Assembly (NCBI GenBank): GCA_021234155.1
Contig: JAJEKV010000021.1
Coordinates: 14,383,760-14,447,759 of the forward strand
Direction of reading: 5' to 3'
From: Isoetes taiwanensis
Taxonomy: Eukaryota; Streptophyta; Lycopodiopsida; Isoetales; Isoetaceae
DNA length: 64,000 nucleotides
The notes beneath the pieces were generated by a model. That model was not told the DNA's origin and ran no database searches. It was given only the letters and a program-made list of their open reading frames with translations. Shown here piece by piece: positions 44,043 to 55,555 of this stretch (within the stretch, counting starts at the first letter, position 1; each line of letters begins with the position of its first letter). A program made the position numbers and the translations under genes.

Positions 44043-44055
44043 TAAGTACTGAACA

Positions 44056-45800
44056 GAAGGAAGGAAGGAAGGAAGGAAGTATATTTTAACGTCCGCGGAG
44101 GCCAAACTTGACCTATGAGACGGTACATGCAGTACACAAAACAGATAAAACCACATCAAAAAGACAAATGCTACTATACAATGTGTCCCTACTACTGGGA
44201 TGAAAAAACCCCCCACATGGGAGGAAAAACCCTGGTAGTAGGCTCTCAGATCCCTTGTCTTGTAAGGGATTCTCTGACGGTAGAGACTTGCAAAATGTAG
44301 GATGCGAGACGTGCAACCATTGGCGATGCCAGCAATTGATGCAGCGGTGCCGCAGAGCATCTAAGATCAGCATGTGTTGCTCGGATATGCGTATATGCCG
44401 GACAGTCTTGCAGAGCATGATGCTCCTGTCTGCATGTGGCAACACTGGCATATTCTCTCATGCCGGGGGATTCTCTGCCCTCCATCTGTAGTCCAACGAC
44501 CTGTTTCAATTCTGAGATGATGGGACCCCATCCTCATGGAGGCAATAGCTCTCCATTTCTTCATAGATATATGCACTTTCAAAACCGGGTGTGGGCCATG
44601 TTCCGTTGTTGGATTAACTTGGCGTGGTGGTAGTGCTCGTTTTAGGCTTTGCACAAGTGGTCGCATCCCACCAGAGTGGTGGCAAAGCGCATATTGGTGT
44701 GTGCCGCCTGTCCCACGGGCATCGGGCATAGCCACAACTGGCCGGTAGTCTATAGACCACGCTTGTAACCACCCCCGACGGTTCCCGCCATACCCTCTTC
44801 GGGCCGTTGTGGTCTTGTGCCAATAACAAAGCCCCTGGGAAGACGTTGTGCATCCATCTTTGGTGACCTTGTGGAAATATGCAAGATGTAAACAAGATAG
44901 CGTATCGTTGCAGGGCCGTAACCCGCCTCATATAGCAAAAATCGATAAGGCATCGCGGTCCTTGATACCTAGGGTCTGTATGTTAAGAAGGCCTTTTGCA
45001 CCCTCTCTAGCTTATCCCATGTGTTCTTGCTAATTGCTGGACCCCGCACCTCTACCCCATACAACAATACCGGGTTCAACGAAAGTGCTCTGAACAAGTG
45101 TGCTCTACGTGCTCCAGTCACATAGGTCTATTCTCAGAGCAGCTATTCTCAAGATAGCATACATGGCTTTCCATCCCGCGCTGACCCGTCTTTCCACACA
45201 GTCATCCCATAACATGCTAACGCAAAAGTCGATTCCCAAATACTTGAAGGTCCTTACAACATCCACCTTCTGTCCTCTGTAATAGAGATCTGGGATATCA
45301 TGCTGCGAGGAGAGGACTGCCAGGAGCTTAGTTTTCTGCAGGTTCACCATCATTCCTGTTGTGTCACAGAACCCACTAAGAGCGTCCAAATGCTGCTGCA
45401 TACTCCTGGCTGTATGGGATAGCAAGTCTACATCGTCTGCATAGAGCAATTGCCTTATACTGTATGCCTCTAGTACCCCATGTTCTTGCATCCAGGTCTC
45501 CAACTTGTCAATGTAGAGACCAAAGAGCGTTGGAGATAACGGACATCCCTATTTAACCCCTATGGTGCTAGCAACTCGTTGATCTGATGCAGGCAATGCA
45601 GCATATATCCCATCATAGAGTCTATAGATGACATTTTGTAAGTCCTGTGGGGCATGCAGCGCCTGCAAATGCTGCCACAACAGGTCCCGAGGGACCGTAT
45701 CATATGCCGTTTTGAAATCTACGAAACAGGAGTACAGGTCACGCCGCGCATTGCGAGTAGCTTCCATAAGGATTCTGAGAGTGAATATATGGTCGATCAA
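44056..45800 (-). mobile_element. LINE with reverse transcriptase core, 5'-truncated
   Basis: Longest LINE of the window. On the minus strand: IDHIFTLRILMEATR, CFVDFKTAYDTVPRDLLWQH (RT catalytic Asp), QLLYADDVDLLSHTARSMQQ (YADD box), VNLQKTKLLAV, YYRGQKVDVVRTFKYLGIDF, RVSAGWKAMYAI. Then a broken region, a Cys-His motif (CQCCHMQTG..., then QDCPAYTHIR), a 3' UTR hairpin (CCTCCCATGTGGGGGG), CTCCGCGGACGTTAAAA and a TTCC tail at 44056-44079. A stop at about 45549 and later shifts inactivate it. The 5' end abuts chromovirus integrase sequence at 45800. It looks unlike L1; I do not assign a clade. Confidence 0.9.
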
Positions 45801-46235
45801 GCTTAATCATCGTAGCCTTGGTCCTTACCGGATCACGACTCAGATTAGTGATGTAGCATTTCGGCTCAAACTCCCTCTAACTGTTCGTCTCCATCCAGTA
45901 TTTCATGTTTCTTTTTTGGAGCTTTACATAGTTAATCCTTTTTCAGGTCGCGTTCCTCCACCGCCACCACCTGTGAAAATTGATCATGAGGAATTCGAGG
46001 TTCGAGAGATTTTGGACTCCAAGTTTTGTCGTCAGCGATTGTATTACTTCGTCAATTGGGAAGGTTACTCATCAAGTGATAGAACCTGGGAGCTTAGTGA
46101 GAATATGACTAATGTTCCTGATGAGATTGCGGAGTTTCATCGACGTTACCCAGATAAGCCAAGTTTGAGTACTCCTACTCCGGCTCTAGCTCCAGCTCCA
46201 AGGAATCGTCGTTGTCGTAGGAAGGGGATGGTGTG
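45798..46235 (+). mobile_element. Chromovirus integrase C-terminus and intact chromodomain
   Basis: Begins at CAAGCTTAATCATCG, corresponding to 9014. Encodes KLNHRSLGPYRI (GPY/F module), LHPVFHVSFLELY, a Pro run, and an uninterrupted chromodomain (EVREILDSKFCRQRLYYFVN, then WEGYSSSDRTWEL). The copy at 9 kb has a stop in the same place. The frame is open backwards to an ATG at 45628 inside the antisense LINE, giving a 202-residue chimeric frame. Confidence 0.87.
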
Positions 46236-46711
46236 ACAACCATATGAGTATTCGTATTATACAAACATTATACTCATGCACAAGGATGTAAAAGGGTAGT
46301 TGCACAAGGCAAAATTTGAACTCGCAACCTTTTAGTTGCGAATCACACATCTTTGCCAAGTACGCTACCAACACTTGTAAAAAATATTCACTCACGTCTT
46401 CTTTACATGTAGGGCTGTTTCCAGAAGGTTCTCGAATATTCTAGAACCTACGTGCATGCACGACACTTGGCACAATCTCGTTTATTGGAGTGGCGTGATC
46501 CTGTCCGTTGGCCGAGATATATATAGAGGCACCTCCTCAATAACAGTCTTGAGTCTTCTAGGCATCTCTCTTATGTTTCTGCTTGTCTTTGGGACATTAT
46601 ATTCTTGTTTCTTCATCATATATCAAATTCTTTGCCAATCTTGATATAATACTTGCGTATTTCTCCCATATTCTCCACGTATTTTTCTTGTTCTCGAGTA
46701 GGTTCATGACA
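46232..46711 (+). mobile_element. Chromovirus LTR (480 bp), locus 3
   Basis: TGTGACAACC to TTCATGACA, same length and nearly the same sequence as 9442-9921, including the tRNA-like antisense segment (about 46308-46370). It overlaps the last codon of the chromodomain frame. Confidence 0.86.
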
Positions 46712-47388
46712 GTCCTGGACAATGTTGCACGCAGGTGAAATCTAGGTTCTGGAAGGTATAATGGTCCAAGTTAACTGATTTGAAGAGCTACTCTAATTAA
46801 AACAAGGCAAGAAACATGTTGAAGTGGTTCATTGGGTAGTTTTGTCAACTTTGGGCTTCAACGGGTCAAACTGGGATACTCCATTTGAAATCAATTTTTG
46901 AAACTCTCGAAAAGTCGATTGTGTCCATTTTGATCTAAATTGGTCCAATCTTTATGATATAAAATGTTAGGATGCAAATTTTGACTGATTCTATCCTACT
47001 TATCATCTTATTTCACATTTAATTAACACCTTTAAGCTTTGCCAGGTAAAGACCAACCAGTATAAGATAAGTGGTCCCTTTGTTAAGATTCTTAGGTGGG
47101 ATAACATGGTTGTAGCGGGTTAGGCCTACTACAATTGATTGGAATACTCACCAGGTGACGCTGAAGCATGATGGATGTGAGATCTATTTGCAAGGGAGTC
47201 CTTTGGCTGAAGCTTCCAAGATCATATTGTTGGTTCAGAGGTCAAGTTCTTGGTACATTAATCTTCCAATCAATGTTTCCTTCTATTTATAGATGAATGT
47301 TATCCTGCTTTTGAGTGATGTCATATGAATGCTGATAGTAAGGACATTGAGAATTCAAAAAGCTAGAAGGAATTGCAGGATCTGTTGA
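46712..47388 (+). mobile_element. Chromovirus internal segment after LTR, truncated
   Basis: Matches 9922-10578, including RPTTIDWNTHQVTLKHDG and QGSPLAEASKIILLV, and ends at GGATCTGTTGAA, where the 10.6 kb copy continues into RT. It keeps about 20 bp near 47090 (AGGTGGGATAACATGG) that the other copy lost. Confidence 0.83.
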
Positions 47389-48059
47389 ACAACAGACAGT
47401 TCACACAAAGAGATAGCAAGATTTTCCACCTGTGAACAATAAGATGACAAAACTAAAATCATTGATGTGGCTTAAATTTGCATTAAATCAGCACATAGAT
47501 GTCCAAAACAGTCATATTCCTGCAGCTTGTAGGTAGACGTGCACAACGATTACATCAAGCTTATCCTGTTGATTCATCTATGAGGTTTTAATTGGCACGG
47601 GCACATCATTCCAGATTCTTGAGCACATAAAGCTTGACAATTTGGCGCAGACTCGTATCTTGACAATAATAATGTTACTACTGCTCCAAAAAAGTGTGAA
47701 AAGACATTCTCCATTGGTTGAAACTCCTGTTACTGCTTCTATAGGTGAAATCAATTTGTAATCAAGAAAGTGCGTAACCACAAACTCCAGATAAGTTGCA
47801 CTCGTTGTTGATGTATGCTTCTTACTGCTTTTGCAGTTAAAATCATAAAGCTCAAATGGTCAGAGTGAAAGGACAAAGGTATTATCTACACGAACATCTA
47901 TGACAAAATTATGTGCTACCACGCAATCTACAGGAGAGAGAATAAATGGGTAAAGACATGATATGTTATCTCCTATAGGTTCAAAATCCCATCCCATACT
48001 TCAGGATGGAAAACGACAGTTGAGATGGATAAATAAAGTGCCATGTTATATCCAAATTG
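47389..48059. other. Unassigned spacer
   Basis: No recognised gene or repeat. Confidence 0.5.
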
Positions 48060-48185
48060 AATATGTAGCATTATAACAGGGGGTTTCTTTTGTATTTTTG
48101 TACGTTTTTTCCTAAGGTTTTTATATGATTTCATGGATGTATTTGATGAGGCATACTGATTAGTATATCTAGAGTGCGCATACGC
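48060..48185 (+). repeat. Diverged first segment of repeat U (U5)
   Basis: AATATGTAGCATTATAACAG and the following sequence to ATCTAGAGTGCGCA match the first ~125 bp of U, that is, one arm of foldback type 2. Confidence 0.75.
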
Positions 48186-48884
48186 TTAAACTAATTTTGA
48201 TGCCTAATTCCAATGGTTTAGACCCATATGTCATATATTTCTTAATATATTATATATTTTCTTGTAGTATCATATTCTGCTCGACATGCAAGCCTCGAGA
48301 CAACCCATTTTAGGGTTATGTGTTGGGAAATTATTGGATTCTTTCAGCATCCGACAGTGTCTCCAGAAGAGCCGCACCAGCACAGGTGCCCGAACACCCT
48401 ATTTTTCCTTTAGGCGGGCATGCAGCCTTCTTGCAATAATGTTTTAGGGTTACTGCTTCTTATGAACAGAATACAACCAAGCCCCGATTTTCAGCTTCTT
48501 GTAAGCGGGTTTACACAAGCAATACTGAGGATTTGACTGTTTGGAAGATGGAAGAGAAAAAGTGCAGCCTTGGTTAACCCATTCAAACGATGGTCCTTAG
48601 ATCCTTGTATTACAAGACCAAATCTGCCGTTTGTTGCTGTGCTTTGAGAGGGTGCAGAATGGAGCCGCTTGGAGTTCCAACAGCAAAAGGTAATTAATGC
48701 ATGGCCTTCGATTTCCCTCTTGGAATGTTTCTTGAGCTTTTTTTTTATCCCGAAATTGGTGCATTTCTCCGCCAGTTAACTGCTAAGGAAGAATCTGTTT
48801 TCCAGTCACGATATGCACTAGGCTTCTTTTCTCTGAATATACAGGATTCTCAAATGGAAACCAACGTTCTATAACCTGATTTAA
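48186..48884. other. Unassigned spacer
   Basis: No recognised gene. Confidence 0.45.
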
Positions 48885-49065
48885 GCTCTCCTGCTTCAGA
48901 TCCTGAGTCTAAAATCTGCATTCCACACAAATCACAGAGCAGTTGGAGCTGGCCCGTGTGCTTGGTGTTGTATAATAATCTAATGTGGTCACGCTTCAAT
49001 TACCTGGAACAGGCCTCTTCGGCTCCATTCCTGAAGGTAGCTTAGGAAGCTTAAGCAACATTAAA
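48885..49065 (+). pseudogene. Possible LRR receptor kinase N-terminal fragment
   Basis: One frame reads NVVTLQLPGTGLFGSIPEG, then SLGSLSNIKIL. This resembles the capping region and first leucine-rich repeat of plant LRR receptor-like kinases (R.L.LP..GL.G.IP...LG.L..L). A stop codon pair and loss of frame precede it, and a Cys/Trp-rich stretch (PCAWCC) upstream may be the N-terminal cap. Nothing recognisable follows. It is a short relic at best; the match is by eye only. Confidence 0.45.
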
Positions 49066-50510
49066 ATATTACCAGGAAGCATATATTACCAATCCAAAGG
49101 TAGATACCTTCCTTAAAGCATCCCTCTTCCAATCAGGCATGTTATAGGCTGAAAGGCCAACACCCCTTAAATCCATGGGATCCTCCAAATGGCCTGTTCA
49201 AATCTTTAGGTATCGAATCCAGCATTGTTCTCTGTTGTTGCTCCCTTAGTTCCATCCCGTCCTTTGCAAATGCAGACTGTGTCATGGCTGCCCGTCGTAA
49301 TGACCCATCTGGATTGTTAACTATCTTCAGAGGTTACATGTCAATGGAATACCTGGTTTGGCGACTAAGGAACAGTACATCTTATTGTGTGAATCCAAAG
49401 TGCCCAGTGTGAATTTATTGTGTGAATGACATTCTTTGACCTGCATAGGTGAATCAACATGGCCCATTCTAAAGTAGGCTTCATTGGACTTGGCGCAATG
49501 GTGCCTAATCCACCTTTGTTATTGCAAACATTTGTCTTCAATTCTTGGGAGCTTATCTTCAATTCTTGGGAGCCTTGAGAAAAGTTTGTTTGTTTAAGTA
49601 ATCGGGACTTGACTTGGCTCTTCCTCGCTATCATCATCGTGTCAGAGTACTGACGCCTATGCTTCTCGATCAAATGCACACCATGATTCTCCTAATCAAA
49701 TGCACAACGCCGTGGATTCAAGCTCTTCAAGTGGCAAATCGTCTTACGCAAATGGAAATGGCACGGCAACAAACCCAGGTTAGGAAGCGGAAGCTTTTGC
49801 GGGTTGTGCAACACAAGAGCAAGCTCAAACATATTTGAGGAAATTTAGGTGGTCAAAAGCACGCGGTGGCGGCAAAGCAAGTTTGTTTTCATATGGCAAG
49901 CTATTGCACACAATTACTTTGCAAGTGCTTTGGTAAAACCTTAAGTTCTCGATTCTTTGTTTTGCCATCATTACGGATGGTGGTATGAAATTGTAGAACA
50001 TTCGAGGGCACCTATGGTGGACCTATGGTGGAGACCTAGATCGATGCTATTGTCATGTTGAAGGTAAGATTTGTGTGTTTCACCATTTTTGAGATCTCTT
50101 AATATTGTTATTCATTTCTTTTATTTCATTGTTCACACATTGTTTGGCAGGAATTCAACCAATATTTGCGTGGCTTTTAATTTTTTAACTCTATTAGAAT
50201 GTGAAAGCTACTGTTGTGTTGACAATCAGATAAAACATTGACACATTTATTGCTTTGAAACAAGCTACAAAAGTTTCTCATGAGCAAACAAGTTGGAGAG
50301 GTTATTGTACAGGCAGTTGGTTTATTATTAGACACAATGAAATGGTGTATTCTCAAATTTAATATAATTGTTCAAGTGCATAATTTACAAATATGTTTAG
50401 TTTGGAGACTCCACTATTATAATAAATTAACATTATTAACATAAACACATAACACATATTGCTACATGTTTTAAATGTGTTTTATATTCTCACGTCTGCT
50501 TTTTTTTTAT
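49066..50510. other. Unassigned region
   Basis: About 1.4 kb. About 49615-49850 has a Ser/Asn-rich open stretch in one frame and another at 49614-49838, but no known domain. Confidence 0.4.
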
Positions 50511-51020
50511 GGCCCGAAGGGCCAAAAAATTTTTTTAGTATAATAACCAACACATAACTACCATTGACATTAATAAATATAACCATTGGATCCAACACAT
50601 TTAAATTAAAATCCCCTTAAACCCCTTTGGTTTGGGTGCATATTCACACGGGGTGACGAGGGGCGAGAGCCCTCATAATTGTATTTTGGACGCATTTAAA
50701 TCAACACCATATAGTATTAGGTTGAAATCTTATAGTATTTTGCGAATCTTATTATACAGTATAGCAAATCTTGTACTTGCATACCCCACAAACGAGGAAT
50801 TTTACGTACGGTGTAGATTATGGAATAAGGGGCGAATATGCCAATCCGACAGCTCTCGATGCCCGGAGTCACCCCCCGTGTGAATATGCACCCAAACCAA
50901 AGGGGGTTTAAGGGGGATTTTAATTTAAATGTGTTGGATCCAATGGTTATATTTATTAATGTCAATGGTAGTTATGTGTTGGTAGTTATGTGTTGGTTAT
51001 GTGTTGGTAGTTATGTGTGA
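50511..51020. mobile_element. Foldback element F7
   Basis: Tip GGCCCGAAGGGCC, a shortened left arm, core 50641-50886 and right arm to about 51020 (GGTAGTTATGTGTTGG). The right tip is missing. Confidence 0.8.
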
Positions 51021-52079
51021 ATTGAACACTTTGTAGAATGCACTGGTATAGATTTGGAAAGTGCTTTAGAAAAGATACCTCAAGGTTTTCCACTGCATAC
51101 AGATTCAGAACTTAAAGCGAAACATTGCCTGAGCAATAACCTTGGCTTGGGTTTCCTGGATCAAAAAGCAATGGAATCTATAATGTAATCATCGTATCAC
51201 ATAACAACAATGGGGATTTCTCAAAAATACCTTGTGCTCTTCATGATAAAAAATGATCCTTTCTACGTATAAGCGTGAGCTTCCATGGCATCAAACCTGC
51301 TTTCCCTTCTTCTAATTTCCCAAAACATGCAATAATAATCGTTGTTCCTGCTAATTTCCCAAAATATTTAGTGATATTAGCTGAAACAGAAAAAGAGAAA
51401 TTAAGGTGTACTTGTCATAGCTCTGCAAGAAAATCATCAGGCTCTGGTGGGTTTATATTGTGGGCAAAGAAATTTTGGTAACCCTACTAATCTTGGCCTA
51501 TCAAAATGAGTGTACAGAGCTCCATCCACATTGCTATCTGCATCTACACAGGCACAACACGTAGAAAAATGCATATATCAATATCATAAAATTTGGAGAC
51601 CAGTTGGTCTGCAGACCGTTCATCGCCATAGTCTGCAAAGAGCAGCCACCACTCAGATCCAGAGCATATTGAGGGGAGGGAACAAAATGTTTAACATCAC
51701 ACGACATTCAGAAGAAAGGTCTTTTTGTAGGACGGCCCTCTATGGCACAAAACAGATTGATCCCCCTTATGATCAGACCGATAGATCTCCAGGCAATCAC
51801 CAGAACTAAGGTTCTCTCCTTCTTCGGATATGCATGCCCAAATATTCCTTCTTCGGATATGGATGCCCAGACATGCCTAGATGGAAAGCATGCCCTAAAA
51901 ATAGCCTAAGCTTCTCTCCTTTGCCCTGCTCGAAATCATATTCAAAGAGATTTAGCGATTTTTGGAAGCAACGGAATATTTTCCGGCGACTAAAACACCA
52001 ACAATCTTAGGAAATCGCGCTAAAAAAAAACCAAAAACCTTTCCCACCAAACCGGAAAATCCCAAATTAAAAAGATTGA
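51021..52079. other. Unassigned region
   Basis: No recognised gene. About 51955-52075 (GATTTTTGGAAGCAACGGAATATTTTCC in pieces) is a diverged match to about 22410-22530. A two-copy short repeat (CTTCTTCGGATATG.ATGCCCA) is near 51820-51870. Confidence 0.45.
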
Positions 52080-52375
52080 TATTACCTTGCATCTTTCTTA
52101 TATCAGTATCAACTTCCAATTAGATCCATATATCCCACATCCATTCATGCAGAAAAGAAGCCCTTCTTAAGTATATAAAAGGGCCTTCGACATTATCATA
52201 GATATTCTAATTCAATGCCAGTCTTGAGCCCTTTAGACATATGTCTCATGTTCCCCCTTGCCTTTAGATCATTGTACTCTTGATTCTTCATCATATATCA
52301 GATTCTTTACCAATCTTGGCTTATTTCTCACATATTCTCCACGTATTTTCCTTGTTTTCAAGTAGGTTCATGACA
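52080..52375 (+). mobile_element. Truncated chromovirus LTR, locus 4
   Basis: Matches the 3' two thirds of the LTR at 13354-13810, with a ~27-bp internal deletion, ending GTAGGTTCATGACA. Confidence 0.83.
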
Positions 52376-52714
52376 GTTTGAATCGGAATCCCATTTCATC
52401 CTTGCTATAACAGGTCCAGCAGCTTGTGCGAGTGCATCAGCAGTTGCAGTCGGATAACAAGGAGCTCCGGGAACAAGTAGCTCCTCATGAGTTAGCCTCT
52501 ATCTTCAGGAGGAGGTCATCAGACTCTAAGATTATTTTGCCAGAGAAAAGTAATAGTAGTAGATCCAAGACCTGAGGTTTTTTGCATCAGATTCGACTCG
52601 TTATTCGGTTCCACTCTCACAGATACCCCACGGATCGGGAAGAGATCGGACTAGTTGGCTCTCTTCTTTCCAGGTCAGCTTTGAGCTGGTTCACCCCTTA
52701 TTAGAGAAAGGGGC
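52376..52714 (+). mobile_element. Chromovirus gag fragment, locus 4
   Basis: Follows the LTR and matches 13811-14143 (CAGCAGCTTGTGCGAGTGC, GATAACAAGGAGCTCCGGG). It stops abruptly at TTAGAGAAAGGGG beside a GC/GT microsatellite. Confidence 0.82.
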
Positions 52715-52746
52715 GCGCGCGCGCGCGCGTGTGTGTTGTGTGTGTT
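52715..52746. repeat. (GC)n(GT)n microsatellite
   Basis: Run of GC dinucleotides passing into GT, located exactly at the breakpoint of the gag fragment. Confidence 0.9.
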
Positions 52747-53124
52747 TTGAGGGATAAAATATAGACTTTATATTTACTTTAGGAGAAACGATACACGGCC
52801 ACATGACAAGGGTGCACTCATCTGCGAAAATGAGATGAGGATAGCTACATGGCTCCTATTTGCACTATGTTTAAATGCTTTTGTGTGTTATGGGAGATGT
52901 GCTTTGGTGTGTTTTGGCAAATTCATGAATAACATTTAAAACATTAAATATAACACAAATGCCATAACACACCAAAATAAAAAATTTCAGTTTTTTTTCT
53001 ATATAAAATGCGGCCAATGAAACGTGACCACCATAACATCATCTCCCAAAGTAAGGAATGAAAGAGGGCCAAAACAAAAACTGCCCAACCTACCTGTATA
53101 ATGGATAGTCAACCAACATAATAT
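52747..53124. other. Unassigned spacer
   Basis: No recognised gene. Confidence 0.5.
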
Positions 53125-53847
53125 AAATAATCTTTAAAAATTATCTTGGCATAAGTTTTTCAGCCATACGTGGCATTAGAAATATCCTCAAGGACATGAA
53201 ATAGCCTTTATTTTCGGTAAATCATGTTTGATTTCAATACACTTCAGATATGAGCTAGAAGATATTACTTGGATGCTTCAGTAATAGAGTAACAATTTTT
53301 GGCATGTGATTCCTTGTTTATCCCATGTTGGGTTACTCGATATGGTTGGTTGCTCCATCAAAAATAACGACGAACCAACTGTTATATTATATATTGTATC
53401 TTGCCACCATGCAATAAGTAATAGAACGAATAAGTAATAGAACGAGGCTGCAAGTTCAAATTTCGTTGAATACATGTTTTATATTTAGTCTAAAAGAAAC
53501 AAGGTAGAATATGACTTCCGCAATAACGATCTACGCCCTTAGAATAAATCTTCTCCTTCATTTTTAAAACCTCCCATGGATAATGGATTGTCTTCCAAAG
53601 GGCAAGCAAAAAGAAGACCAATATCAATGACAAGGCACAAGTGGATCAACCATTGACACTTAAAAGGATAGATATGCATGCAAACTTTCTACCCTTTGCG
53701 TGAAGGTGTTTAAGTGTGTTTTGAAATGGAATTGGGGGCTGATTGAGTTTATGAATAGTGTTTCCAAAGGACTTCTCCTTGGAAACAATGAATATTAATA
53801 TGGGAGAGGAGTTCAAATGCAATTGGAATTGAATTTGAATACGTGAG

Positions 53848-53855
53848 TATATAAG
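53848..53855 (+). promoter_or_regulatory. TATA box of dirigent copy D
   Basis: TATATAAG, 20 nt before the ATG at 53868 and 44 nt before the ATG at 53892. Confidence 0.78.
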
Positions 53856-53867
53856 GGGGAGAGAAGA

Positions 53868-54410
53868 ATGGAAGGAGTCAACAAAAGAAAGATGGGAATC
53901 AAGGCACTAATATTGGCTATGGTGATTGTACTACTTGGTACAACAATCATGGTAGATGGAGCACAACCGAAGGTTGAAAGACTAGAGATGTACCTTCATC
54001 ACACATATAATGTAACATCCGTTAGGGTAGCAGGTCCCGGTGGAGATACATCAAGTACCCAATTTGGGTCTATATTTGTGATAGATGATGTAGTGAGAGG
54101 AGGATCTTCAACCAATTCAAGACAACTTGGCAGAGCAAAGGGAATTGTTGCAGTTGCTTCTGATGACTTAAGCAATTCTTTCTATGCCTTTACCATGGTG
54201 TTGGAGACTTCTAGTTACATTAATGCAACGCTTTCCTTCTAAGGTACAAATAAGGCTGGTGAATTGGATATAGTTGGGGGTACACAATACTTCAGGCTTG
54301 CTCACGGTTATGCACAGTTCACTATTATTCATGATGAGTACCCCTACCGCATTGCTTCCATCAGCTGCACTATTTTTCTTCCAACTTCAATCATGCATGC
54401 TTCTACTTGA
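53868..54410 (+). pseudogene. Dirigent-family pseudogene (copy D), single nonsense codon
   Basis: Aligns to copy A over all 543 bases without an indel. Codon 125, CAA (Gln) in the intact copies, is TAA here (54240-54242), so translation ends after residue 124 and loses the IVGGTQYFRLAHGYA motif and the last barrel strands. The downstream frame to TGA at 54408-54410 is still open, so the nonsense change is recent or the locus is under weak constraint. Signal peptide and FGSIFVIDD are intact. A sequencing error at this base cannot be excluded. Confidence 0.9.
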
Positions 54411-54548
54411 GTCCTTTGAAATTGTTATCTATCATTTGGTCTAATTTGGTATATGTGTTTTTATTCTAATCTATGACTAATTCAGAGCATTTGGGCTATT
54501 AATATAGCATGTTTTCTTCATCATGTGTATATTTGTTAATGATGGAGG

Positions 54549-54673
54549 AAACCGCAATGGGGAGGGGGTTTCCTGAAATAAACCCCCCGGGCGGCCGCCA
54601 TGAAGCGGCGGCCAAGGAATGCGGCGCCGCCGAGGGGTTTATTTCAGAAACCCCGAAAGCCATTGCGGTTCAA
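54549..54673. mobile_element. Foldback hairpin element H2
   Basis: About 125-bp imperfect hairpin: GGAAACCGCAATGG pairs with CCATTGCGGTTC, GTTTCCTGAAATAAACCCC with GGGGTTTATTTCAGAAAC, and GCGGCCGCC with GGCGGCC. The ends resemble those of H1 at 35374. Confidence 0.8.
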
Positions 54674-55208
54674 TAATGAAACGGTCCATTGAGGGAGGAA
54701 ATTTTTGCTAGGCAAAAAAAATTTGTTCTACGGCAGACGGTTCCGGCGGTTCTTTCCTGCTCCAAATCACCAGACTTGCCCAGACAGATCAACGGGCTAA
54801 GGCTAAAGCTAAGGCTTTCAGAGCTTCCGAGCTATGGCTATGGCTTCTGAATAGTTAAAAATCCGACTTTTGAGCTTCAAGGCCCCAGAGCTATGGCTAT
54901 GGCTTCGAATAGTTAAAAATCCGGCCGTGAGCTTCAAGGCGATCGTCGGATGAAAATCCGGCTTTAGAGCTTCCAGCTAAGGCTTTCAGAGCTTCCGAGC
55001 TATGGCTATGTCTTCTGGCTATGGCTTTCAACGGGCTTCAAAGCTTCCGGCTATGGCTTAAAAAAAAACCTTCTAGAGGTTTCTTGGCAGAGCATTGGCG
55101 GCGCCGCCTGAGCTCGAACCTGGCTGGTTTCTTGTTTTGAACAAAAGCATAAAAAACAAGAAATTTCCTCCCTGTGGACGTTTACGGTATGTAAAATCTA
55201 CGCAATTC
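54674..55208 (+). repeat. Rest of the insertion in copy D, with tandem repeats
   Basis: Sequence absent from dirigent copies A and B. About 54790-55070 consists of imperfect repeats of GAGCTATGGCTATGGCTTC with AATAGTTAAAAATCCG. It ends near CCTGTGGACGTTTACGG, which resembles the LINE pre-tail box. Confidence 0.65.
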
Positions 55209-55555
55209 TTGTTGTGTCTATGTTGGATGTTAGAGTAAAACCTATGAAATAAAAGAATAATGTTTTTTATGCCTTATCGTTTGGTTAGGCATGCCACATG
55301 GAAATATCCAAGTTCGGCCATTCCACTTTAAAGGGAAAGGGTCCGTCGAGAAGACATCGAAAGTAAAAGTCAATTTCATACTCACCATGTCTTTTGCCAC
55401 ATTATATTCCCTTTCTATGACTATTTTCAAGGCATGTCATAGCTTCAACCCATACAATATTGTCTCCCGCGATTAAATTTTTGTATTAAAGAAGATCCAT
55501 CCAGAAGAAAATATCTCCACCTAACATGCCGCAAAAAGTGGAAGCAAGTAATTTT

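Larger units (their letters stand above)
53125..55555. repeat. Older relative of the dirigent duplication (copy D), with insertion
   Basis: Aligns with about 470-2270 of copy A but is more diverged, keeps promoter sequence missing from A and B (about 53590-53700), and is interrupted at about 54540-55208 by a hairpin-bearing insertion. Homology ends at GAAGCAAGTAATTTTT. Confidence 0.85.

Noticed and set aside
44436-45033. Several plus-strand frames of 61-70 residues
   Set aside because: Antisense to the LINE at 44056-45800; no independent motif.
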